Shown one piece after another: positions 26,482 to 36,298 of a stretch of 64,000 nucleotides of DNA. Below the pieces are notes generated by a model. It was not told the DNA's origin. It saw nothing but the letters and a program-made list of their open reading frames with translations, and made no database searches. The translations under genes and the position numbers were made by a program. The stretch lies in contig CALUJE010000004.1 of the NCBI GenBank assembly GCA_944320885.1, positions 1-64,000 of the forward strand. Direction: 5' to 3'. The stretch comes from an uncultured Phocaeicola sp. Its GTDB lineage: Bacteria > Bacteroidota > Bacteroidia > Bacteroidales > Bacteroidaceae. Every line of letters begins with the position of its first letter. Position 1 is the first letter of the stretch.

Positions 26482-27798
26482 TTAAAGTGTACCGGTGAGG
26501 TAACGGAGTTTATAATAATTGTATATGATGTTTATCTGTGCATTTGCCAGTTCGGTTTCGGCCATGAGCTTGCTGTTGCTGGCATCGAGCATGTCGGTAA
26601 TCAGCGCCAGTTCGTTGGCATACCGGTTGTATACCACCTCGTAGTTCTGGTTGGCCAGTTCCACGCTCTTTTCCTGAGTCTTCAGCTTTTCGTAAGCTTC
26701 AAGGTAGCGTATGTAGTCGGCTTTTACGGCCAGTTCCACCTGTTCGCATGCGTCGGCAAACTGCTCTTTGGTACGCTGTGTGGCAAACTTCTGCTTCTTT
26801 ACCGACTTGGGAGTCTTGAACAGTGACGAGAGGTTGTATTTCAGTCCGATGCCCACATACCAGTAGTTGAAGTTCTGGTCGATGGGTGGCACTTCGATGG
26901 TAATCGGTCCGTCAAAGTGATTGGCTGCGGTGAGTGCAATCTTCGGCAGAAGGTCTGATTTGGCAATCTTCTCCTGATGGCGGCTCATCTTTACGGCCAG
27001 TTCCAGCTGTTTCAGTTCCGGTGAGTTGGTGCTGGCTGTGTTTTCCCAGTAAGCAGAGTTGTCTTTCGGATAACTGCTTTTCAGCAGGGTAGTGTCGGGC
27101 ATGATTTCGGTTCCTTCGGGCAGTCCCAGTGTGGTGACAAGGTTCTGGTTCAGGATGCGCAGCGTATTGTTGATTTGCGCGCGCGTAAGTTCCAGGTTGG
27201 CCAGCAGCAGCTCATAACGGGTAATGTCGTTTTTCAGTACGATTCCCTCGCTGTTCTTGGCGCGCAGATCGTCGAGCACCTTGCGGGTGAGGGTGATGTT
27301 GCGGTCATACACCTGCAGGAGGTTTCTTTGTTTATAGAGGTCGAGGTAATAACCTGTTACAAGGAAGTGCACCTTGTTCTTGTCCTTCTGCAGGTTCAGA
27401 CGTGCGTTCTCCTGTTGCAGCTTGCTCAGTGCGATGGTGTTTGAGACAGCTCCTCCCGAGTAGATAATTTGTGAAACCTCTACGGCAAAATTGTTTCCCC
27501 AATGCGGCATGGGAGCTTTCATTCCGTGTGACAGGTCACGCTCGATAAGACATCCGTTTCCCAGGAAACTGCCTGACAATGTGACGTCTATCTCCGGCAG
27601 ACGGGCGTTCTTTGCTTCTTTTACGGCTTCTCCGGCTTCGGCAATTCCTGTAGTTGCCGGGCGTATTGATTTACTGTTCAGGTCGGCCAGCTCAAACATT
27701 TTCTCGATGGTAAGTGTCTGTTGAGCGGCAGGCTGGGCATGTAAGCCCTTGAAACATAGCAGTGACATGACTGCTATGAACAAAGTGATTTTGCTCAT
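26482..27798 (-). CDS. TolC family outer membrane efflux protein
   Basis: A 438-residue outer membrane channel with a signal peptide (MSKITLFIAVMSLLCFKGLHA). It has two TolC repeats, each with long helices: TLTIEKMFELADLNSKSIRP, ENARLNLQKDKNKVHFLVTG, and in the second half VKADYIRYLEAYEKLKTQEK and VVYNRYANELALITDMLDAS. It forms the exit duct of the tripartite pump and is the first gene of the operon. A TACCTTTG -7 box at 27961-27968 gives an unusually long leader of about 155 nt, which could hold control elements. Confidence 0.94.
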   Translation of the reverse strand: MSKITLFIAVMSLLCFKGLHAQPAAQQTLTIEKMFELADLNSKSIRPATTGIAEAGEAVKEAKNARLPEIDVTLSGSFLGNGCLIERDLSHGMKAPMPHWGNNFAVEVSQIIYSGGAVSNTIALSKLQQENARLNLQKDKNKVHFLVTGYYLDLYKQRNLLQVYDRNITLTRKVLDDLRAKNSEGIVLKNDITRYELLLANLELTRAQINNTLRILNQNLVTTLGLPEGTEIMPDTTLLKSSYPKDNSAYWENTASTNSPELKQLELAVKMSRHQEKIAKSDLLPKIALTAANHFDGPITIEVPPIDQNFNYWYVGIGLKYNLSSLFKTPKSVKKQKFATQRTKEQFADACEQVELAVKADYIRYLEAYEKLKTQEKSVELANQNYEVVYNRYANELALITDMLDASNSKLMAETELANAQINIIYNYYKLRYLTGTL

Positions 27799-28099
27799 AA
27801 AAATAAAGATGTTATAGTAAAATAATGGAATATACGGTCACAGATTAGCAGGCCGTGTGGGGGATAGGCGTAGAGAATTTACCGCCTCTGTAGTAAGTGA
27901 AAATTTCTTTTTCGTTATGTCTTGTCATTCGTTAAAGCCAAGCATTATACTTTGGACGTGCAAAGGTACGAAAAAAGGAATGTAAGTTGTGACTCGCGTT
28001 TTTGTTAATAAAACGCAATATACATGCTAAAGAATGTGAAATGAGCAGCTAAAAGAGAGGTAAAACCTCTTCTGGATATCTTTCTGCTTGAACGGAGTA
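27799..28099. other. Intergenic region: leader of the first efflux operon
   Basis: About 300 bp. It contains the minus-strand -7 box TACCTTTG (27961-27968), a leader of roughly 155 nt, and at the right the terminator of the GtrA operon. No small ORF is convincing. Confidence 0.5.
28051..28070 (-). terminator. Terminator after the gtrA gene
   Basis: On the minus strand AGAGGT-TTT-ACCTCT followed by CTTTTAG; plus coordinates of the stem are 28056-28061 and 28065-28070. Confidence 0.6.
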
Positions 28100-28486
28100 T
28101 TATGCTTCGAGCTTCTTGTGACGGAACACAAAGCGCACCAGCACGAAGTTGACCGGAATGGCAATGGCGAATACGGGCAGCGGAGCCCAAACTTTGGGAA
28201 GGCCCAGCCAGAGAAACAGGTTGAGCAGCCCCATGTGGAGCAGGTAATTGATGAGGTGTGCCCCTCCGAATCCTCCGGCACGTTTCCACGAAGGACGCGT
28301 GCCGAAGGTGAAGTAGGCTGTAAGATAAAAGTTGGCTACCAGGCTGATGAGGTAGCCGCTTGTATAGGCTATGTTTACCTCAATGAAACGTTGCAGCAGA
28401 TAGTATATGCCGTAATGCAGTGCGGTGGCAAAGGCGCCTACCATGCCGAAGCGGATAAATTCACGTATCTTTCCTGAGAGTTTCAT
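28100..28486 (-). CDS. GtrA family membrane protein
   Basis: A 128-residue protein with four membrane helices: EFIRFGMVGAFATALHYGIY, IAYTSGYLISLVANFYLTAY, INYLLHMGLLNLFLWLGL and VFAIAIPVNFVLVRFVF. The opening RFGMVG and the Asn in VANFYLT are typical of GtrA. Family members are thought to flip or handle lipid-linked sugars in cell-surface glycan synthesis. It lies 18 bp after the UDP-galactopyranose mutase gene and is the last gene of that operon, so a role with a galactofuranose-containing glycan is plausible. Confidence 0.92.
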   Translation of the reverse strand: MKLSGKIREFIRFGMVGAFATALHYGIYYLLQRFIEVNIAYTSGYLISLVANFYLTAYFTFGTRPSWKRAGGFGGAHLINYLLHMGLLNLFLWLGLPKVWAPLPVFAIAIPVNFVLVRFVFRHKKLEA

Positions 28487-28504
28487 AAGGCATTGTCATT
28501 TTCA

Positions 28505-29617
28505 TTATAAGGCCGACTCTGACTGCCACATCTTCAGTGCGGCTTCGATGGTGTCGTCCATATCGGCATAAGTATATTGGGCAAGGCGTCCGCCGAAGAT
28601 TACATCCTTACGGCTGTCGGCCAGTTCCCTGTAACGTGCATACAGACTCATGTTACGCTCGTCGTTGACCGGATAGTATGGTTCCTTTCCCGGTTCGAAC
28701 GTATCGGGATATTCGTAAGTCACAACGGTTGTCGGCTGCTTGCCGAATGCGAAGTGCTTGTGCTCTATCACGCGGGTATAGGGCACTTCACGCTCGGTAT
28801 AGTTGATAACGGCATTTCCCTGGAAGTCTTCCACATCCATTTCCTTGTGTTCGAAGTGCAGGCTGCGGTATTCCAGACGTCCGAAGCAGAAGTCGAAATA
28901 CTCGTCGATGCAACCTGTAAACAGCACCTTGTCGGCCAGCTGGTCCAGTTCCTCGCGCTGTGCCAGATAGTCGGTGTTGAGGCGCACGTCACATCCTTTG
29001 AGCAGTGCGTCAATGAGCACGTTGTATCCGCCTTCGGGTATTCCCTGATAGCGGTCATTGAAGTAATTGTTGTCGAACGTGAAGCGGAAAGGCAGACGGC
29101 GGATGATGAAGGCCGGCAGTTCGGTGGCCGAGCGTCCCCACTGCTTTTCGGTATATCCCTTGACGAGGCGTTCGTAGATGTCAAGACCGCCCAGTTTCAG
29201 GGCCTGTTCTTCCAGATTGGCCGGTTCGGTGATATGGGCATAGCGGGCGCGCTCTTCTTCAATGCGTGCCTTGGCTTCGGCCGGAGTGCGTACTCCCCAC
29301 AGCTGGTAGAAGGTGTTCATGTTGAAAGGCAGGTTGTAGAGCTTGCCTTTGTAATATGCCATCGGCGAGTTGGTAAAGCGGTTGAACTCCACCAGTCTGT
29401 TCACATAGTCCCATACCTGCTTGTTGTCGGTATGGAAGATATGTGCGCCGTAATAGTGCACCTGGATGTCGTTGACTTCCTTGCAGTAGATGTTTCCTCC
29501 GGCATGGGCACGCTTGTCGATAACCAGACAGCGCTTGCCGGCAGCAGTAGCCTCATGTGCAAAGACTGCACCGAACAGTCCGGCTCCCACGATAAGATAG
29601 TCGTATGGTTTGTTCAT
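28505..29617 (-). CDS. glf: UDP-galactopyranose mutase
   Basis: A 370-residue FAD enzyme that converts UDP-galactopyranose to UDP-galactofuranose, the donor for galactofuranose in surface polysaccharides. The FAD-binding start YDYLIVGAGLFGAVFAHEA is at residues 5-23, followed by CLVIDKRAHAGGNIYCKE. Substrate-site segments HYYGAHIFHTDNKQVWDYVN and EKQWGRSATELPAF are present, and the Arg-rich loop IIRRLPFRFTFDNNYFNDRY matches the bacterial mobile-loop region. Length is standard. It sits between yfhO and gtrA in one minus-strand unit; a GT2 protein resembling galactofuranosyltransferases is encoded at 44886. Confidence 0.96.
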   Translation of the reverse strand: MNKPYDYLIVGAGLFGAVFAHEATAAGKRCLVIDKRAHAGGNIYCKEVNDIQVHYYGAHIFHTDNKQVWDYVNRLVEFNRFTNSPMAYYKGKLYNLPFNMNTFYQLWGVRTPAEAKARIEEERARYAHITEPANLEEQALKLGGLDIYERLVKGYTEKQWGRSATELPAFIIRRLPFRFTFDNNYFNDRYQGIPEGGYNVLIDALLKGCDVRLNTDYLAQREELDQLADKVLFTGCIDEYFDFCFGRLEYRSLHFEHKEMDVEDFQGNAVINYTEREVPYTRVIEHKHFAFGKQPTTVVTYEYPDTFEPGKEPYYPVNDERNMSLYARYRELADSRKDVIFGGRLAQYTYADMDDTIEAALKMWQSESAL

Positions 29618-29646
29618 GATGACTTGGTTTATGGTATTAGTTGGTT

Positions 29647-32175
29647 TTAGTCTTTTTTCTCAGTATGCTGTTTGCGGCGCAGTCCGATAACGATTCCCGC
29701 CACGATGCCGAGCAGCAACAGCGTCAGTGCGATGTAGGCGATAGTCTCGGTAGTATGGAGCGATACGGGATCGAAGGTCATGACTATTTCATGCTTTCCT
29801 GCCGGAACGTTAAGTGCGCGCAGTATGTAGTTCACGCGGCCCACTTCCACCTCTTTTCCATCGATGAAAGCCTGCCATCCCGGATAATATACTTCAGAGA
29901 ATACCACTACTCCGCCTTTGGGTGAGTTCACCTCGTAGCTGAGCTTGTTGGCGTCGTAAGTCTTTATTGCTACCGTGCAGGTAGAGTCGGCCGGAACGGC
30001 TTTTCCGATGCTTTCGGCAAATTTCCTGTCGGCCACGGCTGTATGGCGCGGGTCGATGCGGTGCAGCGCCTCGATTTCTTCGTTGGCATTGTCAACAAGC
30101 TCTACGTTGTCTACGAACCAGGCATTGCCCATGGCATACGGGTTGGCCAGCGGCATGGTGCGGTTGTCGGCTCCCGGAAGGATGAACCAGCGTGTATTCA
30201 GCATGTTGATAACACGGAATACGGAGTCGTTCACCTGTGTCATGTCACCCTTGGCAGCGGCAATCTCTTTGCCGAGGGCCATCATTTCGGGAGCGATGTG
30301 CTCTTCAATCATCTCCTGATAGCGGCGCAGTTTGGCAGCGTTGTATCCGCCGATGCTCTTATGGAAGTATGATGTTTCATTCTCGTTGAAGGTGTTGCGG
30401 GCCATGTTCAGCACGCGGTAGTCGAGCGACTTGTCCTGCAGGATGACCTTGTCGGCCTCACTGGGCTGGAACAGCTTGTCGTGTGCCACATCCTGTTTCT
30501 CAACATACATCTCGTCGCACAGGTAGCGCTTGTTTACCTGCCACATGTCTACCAGACAGAGGGCGGTAATGCACAGAATGGTGGCTTTTGCCTTCAGACG
30601 TCCCATGCTGAAGAACAGCAGAATCAGTGTGCCGCACAATACCACGAAGAAGCTTCTCCAGGCATCGGCTGTAAACATGGCTACGCGCATGTCGGTCAGG
30701 TTGGCAATGATTGGGTTGACATACTGGGCCGGCAGTCCGTTCTGCAGTGCGTTCAGCTCCATGGAAGAGAGGAACGAAGAGAAGAACATGCGGGGTGCGA
30801 TGGCAAACAGCAGTGCCATACCGCCCGTAACGGCAAAACTGATATAGAATGCCTTCAGGTTTTCACGGATAATCTGCGGGCGGCTGATAATCTCGCGCAG
30901 CGCCATGACGGCAAGCAACGGTATGGTAAACTCGGCGATGACCAGGATGGATGATACGGTACGGAACTTGTCATACATCGGCACATAGTCGAGGAACAAG
31001 TCGGTAAAGCCCATGAAGTTCTTTCCCCACGACAGCAGGATAGACAATACCGTAGCTGCCACGAGCGCCCATTTCATAGGACCCTTTACCAGGAAGATGC
31101 CCAGTACGAAGAGCATCAGTACGAAAGCACCCACATATACGGGACCGGAAGTTCCAGGCTGTTCACCCCAGTATTGGGTAAGCTGGCTGTAGATGGCGCC
31201 GAATTCCGGATTGGCCTTGCTCATGGCGGTAGGATTCTCGCTCATCAGCATCGGCTTGTCGCCACGGTTGCTGGCACCTCCTTTTACGTTCGGCACGAGC
31301 AGTGACCAGGTTTCGCCGATGCCGTAGCTCCATGCCGTGATGTAGTCACGGTCCAGTCCGCTCTTGGTCTGGTTACCGGTATCGGGTTTTACCAGTTCAC
31401 TCTTTCCACGCATGGATTCCTTGCTGTACTGGTAAGTGTGGTAAAGGTTTGAAAGGTTCACGCATACACCCAACACGGCAGCTACCAGCAGCGTACAGGT
31501 AGCCTTGACAAAGCGGGGCATTTCCTTCTTTTTCCAGGCGTCCACTCCGAAGGCAATGGCCATGAACAGCATCACGAAGCAGAAGTAATAGCTCATCTGC
31601 ACGTGGTTTGACTGTATCTGGAGTGCCAGGAACAGTGCGGTGAGGATTCCTCCCCACAGATACTTGCCGCGGTAGGCCAGTACCAGACCGGCTATCGTAG
31701 GCGGAATATATGCCAGTGTGACGAATTTCCAGATATGTCCGGCTGCGATAATGATGAAGAAGTAAGACGAGAACGCCCACAGAATGGCGCCCAGCGAAGC
31801 CATCCACACCTTGAAGTTGAAGGCGCGCAGCAGGATGTAGAATCCCAGCAGCATGGAGAATACCAGCCATACGGAGCCGGGAAGATAGAGGTGATAAATG
31901 TTTCCGATTGTTTTCAGCAGATTGGTCGAGTCATAGCTCGGGGCCATCTGGTAGGTAGGCATTCCGCTGAAGAGAGAGTTGGTCCAGCGGGTACGTTCGC
32001 CGGTGCGTTCCATGTATTCCTGCATCTCTATGCCCGAGCCTATACCGGCCACGGCATCGTGCTGTGCCACTACTCTGCCTTCGAGTGCGGCGGGGAAGAA
32101 ATAAATCATGGAGATTGCCACAAACAGCACAATGGCAATCACATCGGGTAAAATGAGTTTGAAGTTTTTGTTCAT
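29647..32175 (-). CDS. YfhO family membrane protein
   Basis: An 842-residue polytopic membrane protein. It starts with a helix (VIAIVLFVAISMIYFFPAAL), then the extracytoplasmic loop GRVVAQHDAVAGIGSGIEMQ, about twelve further helices to residue 570, and a large C-terminal periplasmic domain (VFSEVYYPGWQAFIDGKEVE) before a last helix. That layout and the YYPGW motif are typical of YfhO, a GT-C-like family linked to glycosylation of lipoteichoic acid in Firmicutes and unknown in Bacteroidetes. It lies 29 bp upstream of glf, which suggests a lipid-linked sugar transfer role; this is an inference. Confidence 0.9.
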   Translation of the reverse strand: MNKNFKLILPDVIAIVLFVAISMIYFFPAALEGRVVAQHDAVAGIGSGIEMQEYMERTGERTRWTNSLFSGMPTYQMAPSYDSTNLLKTIGNIYHLYLPGSVWLVFSMLLGFYILLRAFNFKVWMASLGAILWAFSSYFFIIIAAGHIWKFVTLAYIPPTIAGLVLAYRGKYLWGGILTALFLALQIQSNHVQMSYYFCFVMLFMAIAFGVDAWKKKEMPRFVKATCTLLVAAVLGVCVNLSNLYHTYQYSKESMRGKSELVKPDTGNQTKSGLDRDYITAWSYGIGETWSLLVPNVKGGASNRGDKPMLMSENPTAMSKANPEFGAIYSQLTQYWGEQPGTSGPVYVGAFVLMLFVLGIFLVKGPMKWALVAATVLSILLSWGKNFMGFTDLFLDYVPMYDKFRTVSSILVIAEFTIPLLAVMALREIISRPQIIRENLKAFYISFAVTGGMALLFAIAPRMFFSSFLSSMELNALQNGLPAQYVNPIIANLTDMRVAMFTADAWRSFFVVLCGTLILLFFSMGRLKAKATILCITALCLVDMWQVNKRYLCDEMYVEKQDVAHDKLFQPSEADKVILQDKSLDYRVLNMARNTFNENETSYFHKSIGGYNAAKLRRYQEMIEEHIAPEMMALGKEIAAAKGDMTQVNDSVFRVINMLNTRWFILPGADNRTMPLANPYAMGNAWFVDNVELVDNANEEIEALHRIDPRHTAVADRKFAESIGKAVPADSTCTVAIKTYDANKLSYEVNSPKGGVVVFSEVYYPGWQAFIDGKEVEVGRVNYILRALNVPAGKHEIVMTFDPVSLHTTETIAYIALTLLLLGIVAGIVIGLRRKQHTEKKD

Positions 32176-32189
32176 GGAATAAATATGAT

Positions 32190-32247
32190 TTAGGCACCGG
32201 TAGCACGGTTCTCCACTTGTGGAGAGGATGGTGCAGCCGATGCCTAA
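32190..32247. other. Long nested hairpin between ahcY and yfhO
   Basis: A near-continuous 58-nt fold: outer arms TTAGGCA (32190-32196) and TGCCTAA (32241-32247), middle arms GCAC/GTGC and CGG/CCG, and a tip CTCCAC-TTG-TGGAG. It fills most of the 81-bp gap between the ahcY stop and the yfhO start. There is no T-run, so it may be an attenuator, a processing site or an mRNA stabiliser rather than a simple terminator. Confidence 0.6.
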
Positions 32248-32256
32248 TTGAATAAA

Positions 32257-33675
32257 TTAGTATCTGTAATGTTCAGCTTTGTAAGGACCGTCGACAGAAA
32301 CACCGATGTAGGCAGCCTGTTCGGGAGTCAGCTTGGTGAGGTGAACTCCGATGCGCTCCAGGTGCAGGCGGGCTACTTCCTCGTCAAGCTTCTTCGGCAG
32401 ACGGTATACGTCAACCGGATAGTTGTTGTTGAACAGTTCAATCTGTGCCAGTGTCTGGTTGGTGAATGAGTTACTCATTACGAACGAGGGGTGACCGGTA
32501 GCACATCCAAGGTTTACCAGACGTCCGTCGGCCAGCAGGATGATTGAGTGTCCGTCGGGGAAATAATAGCGGTCTACCTGCGGCTTCACGTTCACTCTAC
32601 GGATGCCCGGATAGTGTTTCAGGGCGTCAACCTGTATCTCGTTGTCGAAGTGACCGATGTTGCATACGATAGCCTGGTCGGGCATCTTCTCCATGTGGTC
32701 AATGCGTATGATGTCAATGTTTCCGGTAGTAGTAACGAAGATGTTACCCTGGCTGCAAGCCTCTTCCATGGTTACAACCTGGAATCCTTCCATGGCTGCC
32801 TGAAGAGCACAGATAGGATCTACCTCGGTCACAAGTACGCGTGCTCCGTATGAGCGCATGGAGTGGGCGCAACCTTTTCCTACGTCACCGTATCCGCAAA
32901 CCACTACCACCTTGCCGGCAATCATCACGTCGGTAGCACGCTTGATACCGTCGGCTAGAGATTCGCGGCATCCGTACAGGTTGTCGAACTTGCTCTTGGT
33001 CACAGAGTCGTTCACGTTGAATGCAGGGAACAGCAGCTTGCCTTCTTCCTTCATCTGGTACAGACGGTGCACACCGGTAGTAGTCTCTTCCGATACGCCG
33101 CGTACTTCCTTGGCTACCTGCTGCCAGTATCCTTTCTTCTCGGCCAGTACTCTTTTCAGAATGGCATAAAGTTCTATTTCGTCTTCAGCGTGCGATTCAG
33201 CATCCAGAACAGAAGCGTCGTTCTCGGCTTCCACGCCTTTGTGTATCATCAGGGTAGCGTCGCCACCATCGTCAACTATCATGTTAGGACCTTTTCCACC
33301 CGGGAAGTTCATGGCCTGCAGGGTGCACCACCAGTAATCGGCCAGCGTCTCACCTTTCCATGCAAATACGGGCACACCCATTTCTGCGATGGCAGCGGCT
33401 GCGTGGTCTTGCGTAGAGTAGATGTTGCACGAAGCCCAGCGCACTTCAGCTCCCAGTGCTACCAGTGTCTTTATCAGTACGGCAGTCTGAATGGTCATGT
33501 GGAGTGAACCCATTACGCGCGCTCCTTTCAGAGGCTTTGATTCACCGTATTTCTCACGCAATGCCATCAATCCCGGCATTTCCTTCTCCGCCATATCGAT
33601 TTCCTGACGTCCGAACTCTGCTAATGTGATGTCTGCCACTTTGTAGGGCAGTGTAGAAAATAATTCTGTTGACAT
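32257..33675 (-). CDS. ahcY: Adenosylhomocysteinase
   Basis: A 472-residue cytosolic enzyme that splits S-adenosylhomocysteine into adenosine and homocysteine, using tightly bound NAD. Visible segments are [20 protein letters not shown] (substrate site), [33 protein letters not shown] with the catalytic Lys, the NAD loop [20 protein letters not shown], and the C-terminal [10 protein letters not shown]. It has the insertion of about 40 residues after MIHKG common in many bacterial forms. A TATCTTTG -7 box at 33716-33723 (minus strand) gives a leader of about 35 nt, too short for a SAH riboswitch. Confidence 0.98.
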   Translation of the reverse strand: MSTELFSTLPYKVADITLAEFGRQEIDMAEKEMPGLMALREKYGESKPLKGARVMGSLHMTIQTAVLIKTLVALGAEVRWASCNIYSTQDHAAAAIAEMGVPVFAWKGETLADYWWCTLQAMNFPGGKGPNMIVDDGGDATLMIHKGVEAENDASVLDAESHAEDEIELYAILKRVLAEKKGYWQQVAKEVRGVSEETTTGVHRLYQMKEEGKLLFPAFNVNDSVTKSKFDNLYGCRESLADGIKRATDVMIAGKVVVVCGYGDVGKGCAHSMRSYGARVLVTEVDPICALQAAMEGFQVVTMEEACSQGNIFVTTTGNIDIIRIDHMEKMPDQAIVCNIGHFDNEIQVDALKHYPGIRRVNVKPQVDRYYFPDGHSIILLADGRLVNLGCATGHPSFVMSNSFTNQTLAQIELFNNNYPVDVYRLPKKLDEEVARLHLERIGVHLTKLTPEQAAYIGVSVDGPYKAEHYRY

Positions 33676-34174
33676 GTTGTATATCTGTTATTTATTTTTT
33701 TGTCTGTTTTGCTTGCAAAGATAAGGATTAAAAATGAAAGTCTAAGCAGAAAGGATAAAGATAGTTGTATATAAGAGGTTTACGTTATTATAAAGAAATA
33801 TAAAAAGAGAATAGAATATATTAGTAAGCTTCATACATCTCTGTTTTAATATCTTTAGTTTTAGCTTATAAGACTGTAGTATATCTTTGATTTAACAGAA
33901 TCTGATTCTCCTTAAAATTTAAATAAAAATCATTAAGAGTTTCAGTTTCCATTATTTAGAGAGGTAATTAGTATAAAATAATCTGATATAGAAAGTTTAT
34001 AATGGTATTCAGATTGTAAAATTAGATTGCTTTTACATAAAAGAATATTTAATAGATTCATGCTCTAAAATAGGAACAATCAAATCATCTTGTATGTTGT
34101 TATTAAATATATATATTTATCATATTTATTGATGCAATACAGCTTTATATCTATGATAATAAAATTGTATACTC
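33676..34174. other. AT-rich intergenic region without a gene
   Basis: About 500 bp, strongly AT-rich. Apart from the ahcY -7 box at 33716-33723 I see no promoter, RNA fold or ORF that stands out. Confidence 0.6.
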
Positions 34175-34645
34175 CTATTCTTGGAATAAGCTTGATAATG
34201 CTCGGCGAATAGCTTGACGAATATCGTCAGCTTCTGTTGAACCTTGTCCTTCGGCAGTACAGGTACATACCATATTATTTGAGCTTGCAGATATGAATTG
34301 TAAGGTTACTTCTATTGTGTATCCAAATCCATTATTGCGTCTTCCGCTTTCTCCATAATTAATTATGAGTGTTTTATCATTTAATTCAGATTTAAGTTCT
34401 GGTATTATAATGAATCCTCTTTTTATAAGTTCTCCTGCAATGATATCACTGGGATTAACACTACGAGTTGTTGTCATACCATTAACTCCTACGCTAGATG
34501 ATAATTCTTTAGTTGGTGTTATGAATACATATTTGTATCCTTCAATAGATTCATTTTTTATTATTGTTGGCGCTTTTAGAGTTCCGCAACTATTAAATAT
34601 TATAGCTGATAAAATAATGGAAATCCATAAATGAAAAGTCTTCAT
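34175..34645 (-). CDS. Small lipoprotein of unknown function
   Basis: A 156-residue protein started at the ATG at 34643-34645, where a lipoprotein signal begins (MKTFHLWISIILSAIIFNSC, Cys20). The mature part has the pattern YKYVFITPTKELSSSVGVNG, then ELIKRGFIIIPELKSE and TLIINYGESGRR, ending in a helix ADDIRQAIRRALSSLF. The alternation suggests an alpha/beta fold of the type found in outer-membrane-associated small lipoproteins. I do not recognise the family. AT-rich codon use and its isolated position mark it as accessory. A TATCTTTG -7 box lies at 34703-34710 on the minus strand. Confidence 0.7.
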   Translation of the reverse strand: MKTFHLWISIILSAIIFNSCGTLKAPTIIKNESIEGYKYVFITPTKELSSSVGVNGMTTTRSVNPSDIIAGELIKRGFIIIPELKSELNDKTLIINYGESGRRNNGFGYTIEVTLQFISASSNNMVCTCTAEGQGSTEADDIRQAIRRALSSLFQE

Positions 34646-34953
34646 GATGTATCTTATTTGTGTAGTATGGATTAATATATTCTTAATAAAAGTATTTATG
34701 TACAAAGATAATAGAAAATATAATAATGCCTCTATTTGGGGAACAATTTATTTTTAAGACTTCGGAATATTGAGATTTTAATATGTCTTTTTGTTATATT
34801 ACCAGATTTGTTCCTTTATATAAGTTATTAATAGATTGTATTATTCTGTTCTGACCTGATAAAAGGGAAAATGTGAACATCAGAGCATCTGATATGAACA
34901 TGACTGATAAGACTTAATGACCTAATTTTGCGGTGTGTTAAGAAAGAAACGTT
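34646..34953. other. Divergent intergenic region before the second efflux operon
   Basis: About 308 bp with two -7 boxes, one minus (34703-34710, TATCTTTG) for the small lipoprotein and one plus (34923-34930, TAATTTTG) for the TolC gene at 34954. No ORF or structured RNA is evident. Confidence 0.55.
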
Positions 34954-36279
34954 ATGAAAAGACTGTTATTCACATTTTCCTTATTTTGTTCTCTTAGTCT
35001 GCTGAATGCACAAGAGATACTGACCTTGCCCGAATGCCTTCGGATGGGCATCGACAAGAACCTGACCTTGAAAAGCCAGCGCAACGAGATGCGCAAGAGC
35101 AAATACGGTATTTCGGAAAACCGTGCCAAGCTGCTTCCGCAGATCAATGCCATTGCCAATATGAGCGACAACTTTGAACCGCCCGTATCGGTAACCGACG
35201 GTTCGGCTTACGGAAACCCGTATAACGTGACACACACGCTGCAATACAATGCTTCGGCCGGACTGCAGTTGCAGATTCCGCTCTATAATCAGACGGTCTA
35301 TACTTCGGTAGCCCTTGCACGGCTGATGGACGAGGCCAATACGCTTTCGTATGAAAAGGCGCGCGAAGACCTGATTCTGCAGATATGCAAACTGTATTAT
35401 CTGGGACAGAATACTGCCGAACAGATTGAGCTGATTAAAGGAAACTTGGCACGCATGGAGGAGCTGAAAGACATTACGGTGGCCTTTTATGACAACGGAA
35501 TGGCCATGGAAGTGGATGTGAAGCGTGTGAACATTAATCTTGAGAACCTGCGCGTGCAGTACGACAATGCGAAGTCAATGCTTACACAACAGTTGAACAT
35601 GCTGAAGTATGTGATTGACTATCCGGCCGACAACGAGATTGCGCTGACCCCCATCAACACGGAAAACTTTGTTTCCGCCGAGCTTACCGGACTGTCGGAC
35701 GACCAGATTGAACTGCAGCTGCTCCGTGCCAAAACGGACATTACCGAGCAGCAGCGCCGGATGATAAGGCAGGGCTATCTGCCCACACTGAGCCTTACGG
35801 GAAGCTGGATGTATTCGGCCTATACCGACAGGTTTTCCAACTGGTTCCATTCAGGGCCGTCGAACAAATGGTATAATTCTTACGGCTTGGGCATATCGCT
35901 CCGCATTCCCATTTTTGACGGAATGGACAAACGTTACAAGCTGAAGAAGGCAGCATTGGATGTGGACAATGCGAAGCTCTCGTACGAGAATACGCTCAAG
36001 AACCTGCAGACGCAGTATGTGAATGCTACCAATGATTTGATGAACAACCGCCGCAACTTCAAGAAGCAGAAAGACAACTACATGCTGGCCGAAGACGTTT
36101 ACGGAGTGACCTCGGAGCGTTACCGTGAGGGGATAGCTTCCATGACCGAAGTGCTGCAGGACGAAATGCGGATGACCGAAGCACAGAACAATTACGTGAC
36201 GGCCCATTACAACTACCGTGTTACCAACCTGACGGTACTCAAGCTGACCGGAAAAATAGAAACACTGATGCAAGAATAA
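34954..36279 (+). CDS. TolC family outer membrane efflux protein (second pump)
   Basis: A 441-residue channel with a signal peptide (MKRLLFTFSLFCSLSLLNAQ). TolC repeat features are LTLPECLRMGIDKNLTLKSQ at the start, the amphipathic helices around LSYEKAREDLILQICKLYYL, and in the second half LKKAALDVDNAKLSYENTLK and VTSERYREGIASMTEVLQDE. It heads the operon TolC-HlyD-MFS-AraC. A -7 box TAATTTTG at 34923-34930 lies 23 bp upstream of the ATG. Confidence 0.94.
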   Translation: MKRLLFTFSLFCSLSLLNAQEILTLPECLRMGIDKNLTLKSQRNEMRKSKYGISENRAKLLPQINAIANMSDNFEPPVSVTDGSAYGNPYNVTHTLQYNASAGLQLQIPLYNQTVYTSVALARLMDEANTLSYEKAREDLILQICKLYYLGQNTAEQIELIKGNLARMEELKDITVAFYDNGMAMEVDVKRVNINLENLRVQYDNAKSMLTQQLNMLKYVIDYPADNEIALTPINTENFVSAELTGLSDDQIELQLLRAKTDITEQQRRMIRQGYLPTLSLTGSWMYSAYTDRFSNWFHSGPSNKWYNSYGLGISLRIPIFDGMDKRYKLKKAALDVDNAKLSYENTLKNLQTQYVNATNDLMNNRRNFKKQKDNYMLAEDVYGVTSERYREGIASMTEVLQDEMRMTEAQNNYVTAHYNYRVTNLTVLKLTGKIETLMQE

Positions 36280-36298
36280 CCAATAAACAGATATACAG

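Noticed and set aside
28577..29650. 357-residue plus-strand ORF opposite glf
   Set aside because: It is the antisense shadow of glf, which has full family motifs; long antisense frames are common opposite GC-rich-third-position genes.
33676..33723. SAH riboswitch upstream of ahcY
   Set aside because: The predicted leader is only about 35 nt and has no matching fold.
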